DNA of 14,064 bases, taken from positions 1 to 14,064 of the forward strand of contig BJHC01000011.1 in assembly GCA_014191535.1 (NCBI GenBank), in the 5' to 3' direction. Below, piece after piece: positions 6,559-12,775 of this stretch (the first letter of the stretch is position 1; the number at the start of each line of letters is the position of its first letter). A program made the position numbers and the translations under genes. This DNA comes from Cyanobium sp. GTDB taxonomy: Bacteria; Cyanobacteriota; Cyanobacteriia; PCC-6307; Cyanobiaceae. The notes under the pieces were generated by a model. The model had not been told where the DNA came from and did not search any database. It saw only the letters and a list, made by a program, of their open reading frames with translations.

Positions 6559-9225
6559 TCAGGCTTCACCGGCATCGCTGGCCTCGCCGATGGGCTCGGT
6601 GGTGGCAGCGTCGAGGCTGGCCGCATCGAGATCCGCCTCCTCCTCATCGGCCGCCGGTGGCACCAGCACCACCTCTGTCAGGCGATCACCGCTATCGAGG
6701 CGCTGCAGGCGCACCCCCGTGGCGGCACGGGACTGCTGGGGCACGGCATCGGCACGCATGCGCACAATCACGCCCTTCTCGCTCACCAGCAGCAATTCCT
6801 CGCCGCTGCCGAGCACCTTCAGCCCCACGAGCACATCGCCGTCGCGGCGGAACTTGATCGCCCGCAGGCCCATGCCGGCACGCTTCTGCAGGCGGAACTG
6901 ATCCACCGGCACCCGCTTGCCCAGGCCGCTGGCGCTGGCCACGAGCACCCAGGGGCCCTCGCTGGCGGCGACCTCATCGCCCTCCTCCTCCTCGGCACCG
7001 TCAGCGGCGCTGCCCTCCACCCGGTCCGCCAGTTCCACCGGCAGCACGTCCATGCTCACCAGCTGATCGCCGGGGCGCAGGTTCATGGCGCGCACCCCGC
7101 GGGCGGTACGACCGAGGGGACGCAGCTCCTCATCACTGAGGCGGAAGTGGATCGTGATGCCGTTGCGCGAGCCGATCAGAACGCTGTCACCGGGCTGGGC
7201 CAGGCGCACCCAGCAGAGGGCGTCGCCCTCCTCCAGGGAGATGGCGATCAGGCCGTTGGAGCGGATGTTGGCGAAGGCCGAGAGGCGTGTGCGCTTGATG
7301 AAGCCGCCGCTGGTGAGCATCACCAGAACGGCATCCTCCGCGAACTCACTCACCGCCAGCAAGGAGGTGATCTGCTCTTCGCGGGGAATGGGCAGCAGCT
7401 GCACGATCGGCGTGCCCTTGGCGGCGCGGCTGCAGAGGGGGACCCGATAGGCGGGAACCGTGTACACCACGCCCCGATCGGAGAACAGCAACAGCGAGTC
7501 GTGGTCGTTGCAGCTGATGAACAGCCGCACGGCCTCTTCCCCCTGGGTGCGGGTGCCGGCCTTGCCGCGGGTGCCGCGGCTGGTGGCTTCGAACTCACTC
7601 ACCGGCATCCGCTTGAGGTAGCCGTTCTCGGTGAGCAGCACCACCGACCGCTCGTTGGCGATCAGGTCGATGTCCTCGAGGCCGCCCTCCACATCGAGAA
7701 TCTCGGTGCGGCGGGGGGAGTCGTAGCGGGTGCGGATGACACCCAGCTCCTCGGTGATCAGCCCGAACACCCGCTCCTTGCGGGCGAGGATGTCGTTGTA
7801 GTCGGTGATCTTGGCGAGCAGGTCCTCGTGCTCAAGCCGGATCTTGTCCGCCTCGAGGGCGGTGAGCCGGCGCAGCTGCATCTGCAGGATCGCGTCCGCC
7901 TGGATGTCGGTGAGCCCGAACTGATCCATCAGCTGGCTGCGGGCCGTGGCCGTATCCGCCGCCGAACGGATCAGGGCAATGATCGCGTCGAGGTTGTCGA
8001 GGGCGATCAGCAGACCCAGCAGGATGTGGTCGCGCTCTTCGGCCTTGCGCAGCAGATAGCGGGTGCGGCGCTCAATCGTCTCGACGCGGAAGTCGAGGAA
8101 CACCTCGAGCATCTTGCGCAGGGTGAGCAGCACCGGCTCCCCCTTCACCAGGGCCAGCATGTAGGCGCTGAAATTGCTCTGCAGCGGGGTGAGCTTGAAC
8201 AGGTTGTTCAGCACCACCTGCGGGTAGGCATCCCGGCGCAGTTCGATCACGATGCGCATGCCATCGCGATCGCTCTCATCGCGAATATCGGCGATGCCTT
8301 CGAGCTTCTTGTCGTTGACCAATTCAGCGATGCGCTCAATCAACGCCGCTTTGTTGGTCTGGTAGGGCAACTCGGTGATGATCACCGCATCGCGATCGGG
8401 GCGCCCCTTGGCCTCAATCGTTTCGATCGACGCCACACCGCGCATGGTCACCGAGCCGCGGCCGGTGCTGTACATCTCACGGATGCCGCGGCGGCCCAGG
8501 ATCTGACCACCGGTGGGGAAGTCGGGCCCCGGGATGATCGCCATCAGCTCGCGATCATCGATGCTGGGGTTGGCGATCAACGCCAACAACCCATCGATCA
8601 ACTCAGTGAGGTTGTGGGGGGGAATGTTGGTGGCCATCCCCACCGCGATGCCCGTGGAGCCGTTGAGCAGCAGCTGGGGCACCCGGGCGGGCATCACCGT
8701 GGGTTCCTGCTGGGAGCCGTCGAAGTTGTCGATGAAATCGACGGTCTCGCTTTCGATGTCCTCCAGCAGGCTGTCGGTGGTGAGCGCCTGCAGCCGCGAC
8801 TCGGTGTATCGCATGGCGGCGGGCGGATCGTTGTCCACCGATCCGAAGTTGCCGTGCCCGTCGATCAGGGGCATGCGCATGGAGAAGTCCTGCGCCATCC
8901 GCACCAGGGCGTCGTACACCGCGGTGTCGCCGTGGGGGTGGTACTTACCGAGCACCTCACCCACCACACGGGCGCATTTGCGGTAGGGGCGGTCGCTGGT
9001 GAGGCCCAGTTCGTACATCGCATAGAGGATGCGGCGATGCACGGGCTTGAGGCCATCGCGGGCATCGGGCAGGGCCCGTCCCACGATCACGCTCATCGCG
9101 TACTCCAGGTAGGAGCGCGACATCTCGTTGCGCAGATCAGCCTGGATGATCCGGCCGTCTGATCCCGATGGACCCTCCGGCCCGCCCCCGGAAGTGATCT
9201 CACCGGGTTCGGTTGGATCCGCCAT
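6559..9225 (-). CDS. gyrA: DNA gyrase subunit A
   Basis: Cuts and rejoins DNA in the GyrA2GyrB2 gyrase that introduces negative supercoils. I use ATG 9225 ([10 protein letters not shown], 888 residues); a TTG two codons upstream is possible but has no better support. A Gly/Pro/Ser-rich leader of about 25 residues precedes the winged-helix breakage domain. The quinolone-region motif [12 protein letters not shown] has Thr101 at the position of E. coli Ser83 and Asp105 at Asp87, and the DNA-linking tyrosine is Tyr140 in [12 protein letters not shown] coiled-coil arm with the globular C-gate (about 370-500) precedes the C-terminal beta-pinwheel. The GyrA box is degenerate: TSRGTRG at 548-554 instead of Q-R/K-R-G-G-R/K-G. 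An acidic low-complexity insert (AEEEEGDE) lies within the pinwheel and an acidic tail ends the protein. It is divergent from the DUF39 gene and upstream of crtL. Confidence 0.97.
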   Translation of the reverse strand: MADPTEPGEITSGGGPEGPSGSDGRIIQADLRNEMSRSYLEYAMSVIVGRALPDARDGLKPVHRRILYAMYELGLTSDRPYRKCARVVGEVLGKYHPHGDTAVYDALVRMAQDFSMRMPLIDGHGNFGSVDNDPPAAMRYTESRLQALTTDSLLEDIESETVDFIDNFDGSQQEPTVMPARVPQLLLNGSTGIAVGMATNIPPHNLTELIDGLLALIANPSIDDRELMAIIPGPDFPTGGQILGRRGIREMYSTGRGSVTMRGVASIETIEAKGRPDRDAVIITELPYQTNKAALIERIAELVNDKKLEGIADIRDESDRDGMRIVIELRRDAYPQVVLNNLFKLTPLQSNFSAYMLALVKGEPVLLTLRKMLEVFLDFRVETIERRTRYLLRKAEERDHILLGLLIALDNLDAIIALIRSAADTATARSQLMDQFGLTDIQADAILQMQLRRLTALEADKIRLEHEDLLAKITDYNDILARKERVFGLITEELGVIRTRYDSPRRTEILDVEGGLEDIDLIANERSVVLLTENGYLKRMPVSEFEATSRGTRGKAGTRTQGEEAVRLFISCNDHDSLLLFSDRGVVYTVPAYRVPLCSRAAKGTPIVQLLPIPREEQITSLLAVSEFAEDAVLVMLTSGGFIKRTRLSAFANIRSNGLIAISLEEGDALCWVRLAQPGDSVLIGSRNGITIHFRLSDEELRPLGRTARGVRAMNLRPGDQLVSMDVLPVELADRVEGSAADGAEEEEGDEVAASEGPWVLVASASGLGKRVPVDQFRLQKRAGMGLRAIKFRRDGDVLVGLKVLGSGEELLLVSEKGVIVRMRADAVPQQSRAATGVRLQRLDSGDRLTEVVLVPPAADEEEADLDAASLDAATTEPIGEASDAGEA

Positions 9226-9270
9226 TCGCAACAGCTTTGGTTAGAACACATTTTATCGGTCATCGCGTCT
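9226..9270. promoter_or_regulatory. Compact divergent promoter region for gyrA and the DUF39 gene
   Basis: Only 45 bases separate the two starts. On the minus strand TAAAAT (9255-9250) matches five of six bases of the bacterial -10 consensus and sits 24 bases before the gyrA ATG. That predicts a short leader of under 20 bases. No good -35 is visible; it would fall inside the start of the DUF39 coding region. For the plus strand the only AT-rich element is the same ATTTTAT segment, so the two promoters may overlap. No clear Shine-Dalgarno is present in either direction. Confidence 0.45.
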
Positions 9271-10413
9271 GTGTCTGCCTTGAGCGGGAGCTTCCCCAGC
9301 CGGACCGTGGCGGAGCTGCAGCAACGGCAGCTCGACGGCCAGCTGGCGGTGTGCACGGCCGAGGCCTTTCGCAACCAGGTGGCGCAGCACGGCCTCGCTG
9401 AGGCCTACCGCCGCACCCACGTGGTGGTGGCCAGCGGCGCCGAGTTCACCAGCCAAGCGAGCCTGCTGCTGCAGTTGGGCCCCACCGACCCGCCAATGCG
9501 GATTCGACGCTTTCGGCTGGGGCCGGCGGAAGGCCAGGGGGGCCACGGCAACACCGACCTGCTGCTGCCCCTGGGCCAGGGGGGTGCCCTGGCGCTGGAG
9601 GCGCTGCTGCGGGGCGAAACCCTGCCGTTCAGCGCCAGCGGCAGCGGCGGAGACCAGCAGCCCCGGCTGGAGCTGGAAACGCAGCTCAGCCTGGAGCAGA
9701 TCGGCGCCGGCCGGCTGCTGCTGCACCGCGGCGTGGTGGAAAACGGAGTGGTGGCCGTCAGCAGCCGCGAGGGCCTCACCCCCACCCCATGGGGGCCCGT
9801 GCTGGGCCCCCTGGTGAGCGCCCTCTACAGCTGCGGCGGCGCCGGCAGCATCGGTCTCACCATGCCGGGGCTGCGTCAGCTCGGCCCCGGGTCTCCTCTC
9901 CTGGTGGCGGGGGGGATCGGCTGGGTCAGTGGCGCCGGCAGCGGCCACAACCCTCAGGTGAAACGGGCCGCGGAGGGCCAGGCCCTGAGCCCAGGCGCCT
10001 GCGCCGCCGTGGAGGTGGACCTGCACAGCCTCGACCCCCGCTGGTTGCGTGCCACCCGCCTCGGGGGAGAGGACACCGGCCTGCTGGTGGCCCTGGCGGC
10101 CCCGGTGCCCCTTCTGGAGGAGGAGCAGGCCCGCTGGGCCGCGATGGACGACAGCCAGTTGGAGGCGCCGGTGCTGGATTACGGCATCCCCCGCCGGGTG
10201 CGACCGAGCTTCGGCCGGGTTGCCTACAGCGAGCTGCGCAGCGGCAGCCTCAGGGTGGGGGAGCGGCAGCTGAGTTGCGCGCCTGCCCATAGCCCGCGGT
10301 TGGCGGCCGAGATCGGAACCGCCCTGGTGGCCCAGCTGCAGGAGGGGCGCTTTCCCCTGCGTGCACCGCTGGCTCCGTTGCCGAAACGGGCTGCGCTGCA
10401 GCCCCTCGACTGA
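9271..10413 (+). CDS. Divergent DUF39/COG1900 (homocysteine-biosynthesis family) protein
   Basis: A 380-residue protein starting at GTG 9271, the first start codon after the intergenic gap. It resembles DUF39, the family whose methanogen members help make homocysteine from aspartate semialdehyde and sulfide. Shared landmarks, compared from memory, are: a VVVASGAEF strand in place of V-T-T-G-T-F-G; GPTDPPMRIR (70-79) matching the usual PPI(R/K)-type segment; PRLELETQLSLEQ (131-143) matching PRKKLET-type sequence; and GGIGWVSGAGSGHNP matching GGG-x-GYV-x-G-x-GTQHNP. The two cysteines I recall as conserved in methanogens seem replaced, by Phe59 and Gln129, whereas YSCGGAG (Cys188) keeps a different cysteine. 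Function in this organism should therefore not be assumed to be homocysteine synthesis. No membrane segments or signal peptide are seen. The next gene begins 57 bases downstream on the same strand. Confidence 0.75.
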   Translation: MSALSGSFPSRTVAELQQRQLDGQLAVCTAEAFRNQVAQHGLAEAYRRTHVVVASGAEFTSQASLLLQLGPTDPPMRIRRFRLGPAEGQGGHGNTDLLLPLGQGGALALEALLRGETLPFSASGSGGDQQPRLELETQLSLEQIGAGRLLLHRGVVENGVVAVSSREGLTPTPWGPVLGPLVSALYSCGGAGSIGLTMPGLRQLGPGSPLLVAGGIGWVSGAGSGHNPQVKRAAEGQALSPGACAAVEVDLHSLDPRWLRATRLGGEDTGLLVALAAPVPLLEEEQARWAAMDDSQLEAPVLDYGIPRRVRPSFGRVAYSELRSGSLRVGERQLSCAPAHSPRLAAEIGTALVAQLQEGRFPLRAPLAPLPKRAALQPLD

Positions 10414-10427
10414 TGGCAAGCCTTGAA

Positions 10428-10448
10428 AACGGCCGTAAGCTCGCCGTT
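10428..10448. repeat. Small inverted repeat upstream of the CAAD gene
   Basis: AACGGC (10428-10433) and GCCGTT (10443-10448) are perfect inverted copies around a 9-base loop. They lie in the 57-base spacer after the DUF39 stop, 22 bases before the CAAD start. There is no T-run, so this is not a standard terminator; it could be a weak mRNA hairpin or chance in GC-rich DNA. Confidence 0.3.
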
Positions 10449-10470
10449 CATCGAGCCCGCTTTCGGATCC

Positions 10471-11001
10471 ATGGCCGACGCTGACACCCCCACCCCAGAC
10501 GGGGAGCAGCTGACCGATGCGCTGACGGACGTCACGGCTGAAGCCTCGCCTGAGGCCCCGGAACCTGCTGAGGCCCCTGAGGCCGCCCCGGCCGACGAAC
10601 CGCAGGTGGCCAGCACCGTGGAGGTGCCCGCCACGCCGGTGCCCCCCGTGGCGCCGGTGAGCGTGGAGGCGCCCACCGCTGGCGAGGGCGGTGAATGGGA
10701 GCTGCTGGTGAGCAAGGTGCAGGCCTGGCTGGCCAGCGGCCAACTGCAACAGCAGTGGCAGACGGCCCGCACCCCCCTCAGCCTGCTGGCGGGGTTGATC
10801 GCGCTGCTGCTGGTGCTGCGCATCTACGGCGCCCTGCTGGCGGTGCTGGACAGCATTCCGTTGTTGCCCGGGCTGCTGGAGCTGGCGGGCCTGATTGCCG
10901 TGATCCAGTTCGGCCTCACCCGGATGGTGCGCAGCAGTGATCGACGCCAGGTGATCGACGGGCTGCGCCAGCGCTGGCAGAGCTTCCGCGGCCGCGGCTG
11001 A
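10471..11001 (+). CDS. CAAD-domain / CURT1-like thylakoid membrane protein
   Basis: A 176-residue protein starting at ATG 10471. A TTG 48 bases upstream would add MKTAVSSPFIEPAFGS, but the ATG gives the more natural N-terminus. Residues 1-75 are an acidic, Pro/Ala-rich, probably disordered tail. A short amphipathic helix (WELLVSKVQAWLASG, about 76-90) follows, then two hydrophobic helices at about 102-122 and 128-149 joined by a tight turn, and a basic amphipathic end (RRQVIDGLRQRWQSFRGRG). This matches the CAAD fold, found appended to some cyanobacterial aminoacyl-tRNA synthetases and free-standing as CURT1 homologues. CURT1 proteins bend thylakoid membranes at their margins. No synthetase domain is present, so this is the free-standing form and a thylakoid-membrane role is the best inference. 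Other families with two-helix membrane hairpins are possible but less likely. Confidence 0.8.
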   Translation: MADADTPTPDGEQLTDALTDVTAEASPEAPEPAEAPEAAPADEPQVASTVEVPATPVPPVAPVSVEAPTAGEGGEWELLVSKVQAWLASGQLQQQWQTARTPLSLLAGLIALLLVLRIYGALLAVLDSIPLLPGLLELAGLIAVIQFGLTRMVRSSDRRQVIDGLRQRWQSFRGRG

Positions 11002-11025
11002 GGCGCCGCAACCCCGGGGGCGCAA

Positions 11026-11049
11026 CGGGCCAGTTGATAGCTTGGCCCG
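11026..11049. promoter_or_regulatory. Perfect inverted repeat upstream of guaB3 (possible hairpin or operator)
   Basis: CGGGCCA (11026-11032) and TGGCCCG (11043-11049) are perfect 7-base inverted copies around a 10-base AT-richer loop. The element ends 18 bases before the guaB3 GTG and lies 24 bases after the CAAD stop. The loop (GTTGATAGCT) is one of the few less GC-rich pieces nearby and could include a -10-like GATAGC. No T-run follows, so a simple terminator is unlikely. An operator or leader hairpin for guaB3 is the inference. Confidence 0.4.
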
Positions 11050-11067
11050 ATTGCATCACGGTCTCTG

Positions 11068-12231
11068 GTGGACATTCAGCTCGGTCGTTCCCGCACCGTT
11101 CGCCGCGCCTACGGCATCGACGAAATCGCCCTCGTGCCGGGGGGACGCACCGTGGATCCGGCGGTGACCGACAGCAGCTGGACCCTGGGGGGGGTGACCC
11201 GCGAAATCCCGATCATCGCCAGCGCCATGGATGGCGTGGTGGATGTGGGCATGTGCGTGGAACTCACCAAGCAGGGGGCCCTGGGGGTGCTCAACCTGGA
11301 GGGGGTGCAGTGCCGCTACGACGACCCCAACCCGGCCCTGGATCGCATCGCCTCGGTGGGCAAGGACGAGTTCGTGCCCCTGATGCAGGAGCTCTACAGC
11401 CAGCCGGTGCGCGAAGACCTGATCCGCCAGCGGATCGCTGAGATCAAGCAGCGCGGGGGCATCGCCGCCGTGAGCGCCACCCCGGTGGCCGCCCTCAAGT
11501 TCGGCAAGGCGATCGCCGAGGCCGGCGCCGACCTGTTCTTCGTGCAGGCCACGGTGGTGAGCACCGAGCACGTGGGGCCGGAGGGCCAGGAGAGCCTGGA
11601 TCTGGCGGCCCTCTGCCGCGACTTCGGCGTGCCCGTGGTGATCGGCAACTGCGTCACCTATGACGTCGCGCTCAAATTGATGCGCGCCGGCGCCGCTGGC
11701 GTGATGGTGGGCATCGGCCCTGGCGCCGCCTGCACCAGCCGCGGTGTGCTGGGCATCGGCATCCCCCAGGCCACCTCCGTGGCCGACTGCGCCGCCGCCC
11801 GCGCCGACTATCTGGCGGAGAGCGGGCGCTACGTGCCGATCGTGGCCGACGGCGGCATCGTGACCGGCGGCGACATTTGCAAGTGCCTGGCCTGCGGCGC
11901 CGACGCCGTGATGATCGGCTCCCCCATCGCCCGGGCTGCAGAGGCTCCGGGCCGCGGTTTCCACTGGGGCATGGCCACCCCCAGCCCGGTGCTGCCCCGC
12001 GGCACCCGCATCAAGGTGGGCACCACCGGCAGCCTCGAGAAGATCCTGCGCGGCCCCGCCTCCCTCGATGACGGCACCCAGAACCTGCTGGGCTGCATCA
12101 AGACCTCCATGGGCACCCTTGGCGCCCGCACCATCCAGGAGATGCAACAGGTGGAGGTGGTGGTGGCCCCGTCGCTGCTCACCGAAGGCAAGGTGTATCA
12201 GAAGGCCCAGCAGCTGGGCATGGGCAAGTAA
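11068..12231 (+). CDS. guaB3: GuaB3-type IMP dehydrogenase (no CBS domains)
   Basis: A 387-residue TIM-barrel protein of the IMP dehydrogenase/GMP reductase superfamily. It starts at GTG 11068 (M-D-I-Q-L-G), in line with the short N-terminus of the family, and no strong Shine-Dalgarno is seen. The barrel begins with DEIALVPGGRTVDP and PIIASAMDGVVDVGM. It carries the catalytic loop VGIGPGAACTSRG with Cys222, which forms the covalent intermediate with the substrate purine ring, and the phosphate-binding strand VADGGIVTGGDICKCLACGADAVMIGS. The regulatory Bateman (paired CBS) module that interrupts classical GuaB is absent. The mobile-flap region is also different from GuaB. As I recall, the cyanobacterial GuaB3 form has been reported to have IMP dehydrogenase activity, so it probably makes XMP for GMP synthesis; a GMP reductase activity was the older alternative. 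It is followed by a hairpin-rich spacer. Confidence 0.92.
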   Translation: MDIQLGRSRTVRRAYGIDEIALVPGGRTVDPAVTDSSWTLGGVTREIPIIASAMDGVVDVGMCVELTKQGALGVLNLEGVQCRYDDPNPALDRIASVGKDEFVPLMQELYSQPVREDLIRQRIAEIKQRGGIAAVSATPVAALKFGKAIAEAGADLFFVQATVVSTEHVGPEGQESLDLAALCRDFGVPVVIGNCVTYDVALKLMRAGAAGVMVGIGPGAACTSRGVLGIGIPQATSVADCAAARADYLAESGRYVPIVADGGIVTGGDICKCLACGADAVMIGSPIARAAEAPGRGFHWGMATPSPVLPRGTRIKVGTTGSLEKILRGPASLDDGTQNLLGCIKTSMGTLGARTIQEMQQVEVVVAPSLLTEGKVYQKAQQLGMGK

Positions 12232-12313
12232 GCACCCCCTGGTTGGGGGGTGAACAGCGGCGTTAGCCTCAAGGGCGTGCGGGCTTCGGCCCTCACACTC
12301 CTCACACCCCCTG

Positions 12314-12340
12314 GCCCGGCGCGTCCGGGCTTTCTGTCTT
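12314..12340 (+). terminator. Probable intrinsic terminator downstream of guaB3
   Basis: Stem GCCCGG (12314-12319) and CCGGGC (12325-12330) with a 5-base loop CGCGT, extendable by one G-T pair (12313/12331), then TTTCTGTCTT. The T-run is interrupted, so efficiency may be moderate. Its place after guaB3 and before trxA fits a role in separating the two transcripts. Confidence 0.6.
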
Positions 12341-12387
12341 CTGCCCCCATCCCGCCCCTTGAGGCGGGTAACGACTTCCAGCACCGC

Positions 12388-12418
12388 TTGGGCGAACGCC
12401 GAAAGCCGTTGCTAGATT
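12388..12418 (+). promoter_or_regulatory. Possible trxA promoter
   Basis: TTGGGC (12388-12393) and TAGATT (12413-12418) are separated by 19 bases, with the -10-like box 24 bases before the trxA ATG. The -10 matches four of six consensus bases and the spacing is long, so the call is weak. It is supported mainly by the terminator just upstream and the lower GC content around it. Confidence 0.35.
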
Positions 12419-12442
12419 CCAAAAACCCTGTTCCCTCCTCGG

Positions 12443-12766
12443 ATGTCCAGCGCCGCTGCCGTCACCGACGCTTCCTTCGAGCAAGACGTGCTCAAAAGCG
12501 ATGTGCCCGTGCTGGTCGACTTTTGGGCCCCCTGGTGTGGCCCCTGCCGCATGGTGGCTCCGATCGTGGACGAGATCGCCAAGGAATTCGAGGGCAAGAT
12601 CAAGGTGTTCAAGCTGAACACCGATGAGAACCCCAACGTGGCCAGCCAGTACGGCATCCGCAGCATCCCCACGCTGATGGTGTTCAAGGACGGCCAGAAG
12701 GTGGACACCGTCGTGGGTGCCGTGCCCAAGACCACCCTCTCGGGCACGATCTCGAAGTACCTCTGA
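12443..12766 (+). CDS. trxA: Thioredoxin (m-type)
   Basis: A 107-residue, single-domain thioredoxin that reduces disulfides in cytoplasmic targets; cyanobacterial m-type forms receive electrons from ferredoxin-thioredoxin reductase or NADPH-thioredoxin reductase. The active site WCGPC places Cys32 and Cys35 exactly at the classic positions. Asp26-equivalent Asp is in VLVDFWAPW, and the cis-proline loop is SIPTLMVF. The conserved C-terminal G-x-V-P-K segment (VGAVPKTTL) is also present. Length is standard. ATG 12443 gives the expected short N-terminus; no Shine-Dalgarno is visible upstream. Its TGA is in the same reading frame as the following LOG gene, whose likely CTG start is only nine bases later, so the two are probably co-transcribed with hisH. 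Confidence 0.97.
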   Translation: MSSAAAVTDASFEQDVLKSDVPVLVDFWAPWCGPCRMVAPIVDEIAKEFEGKIKVFKLNTDENPNVASQYGIRSIPTLMVFKDGQKVDTVVGAVPKTTLSGTISKYL

Positions 12767-12775
12767 GCCCCAACG

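Larger units (their letters stand above)
12232..12442. other. Hairpin-rich spacer between guaB3 and trxA
   Basis: This is the longest non-coding stretch (211 bases). It holds four successive perfect hairpins. CACCCCC/GGGGGTG is at 12233-12252, directly after the guaB3 stop. GGGC-TTCG-GCCC, a stable UUCG tetraloop with C-G closing pair, is at 12281-12292. GCCCGG/CCGGGC is at 12314-12330, followed by a T-rich tract. CCCGCC/GGCGGG is at 12351-12368. After these comes a possible trxA promoter. I see no credible small protein in the spacer. It most likely combines guaB3 termination with trxA control; a small RNA is possible. Confidence 0.5.

Noticed and set aside
6551..6566. Small palindrome AAGCC-TCA-GGCTT at the gyrA stop as a terminator
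   Set aside because: Five-base stem with a three-base loop and no T-run on the minus strand; crtL follows too closely for a convincing terminator.
7147..9162. 671-codon plus-strand open frame opposite gyrA
   Set aside because: gyrA is unmistakable on the minus strand; the antisense product is Gly/His/Gln/Val-rich and featureless.
9225..9231. TTG at 9231 as gyrA start
   Set aside because: Adds only two residues, has no better ribosome-binding site, and ATG 9225 is the more usual codon; it cannot be fully excluded.
9253..11025. 590-codon minus-strand open frame opposite the DUF39 and CAAD genes
   Set aside because: Both plus-strand proteins have recognisable family features; the antisense frame is a composition artefact.
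11056..12384. 442-codon minus-strand open frame opposite guaB3
   Set aside because: GuaB3 has its catalytic loop and barrel motifs on the plus strand; the antisense product is Gly/Ala/His-rich with no domain.
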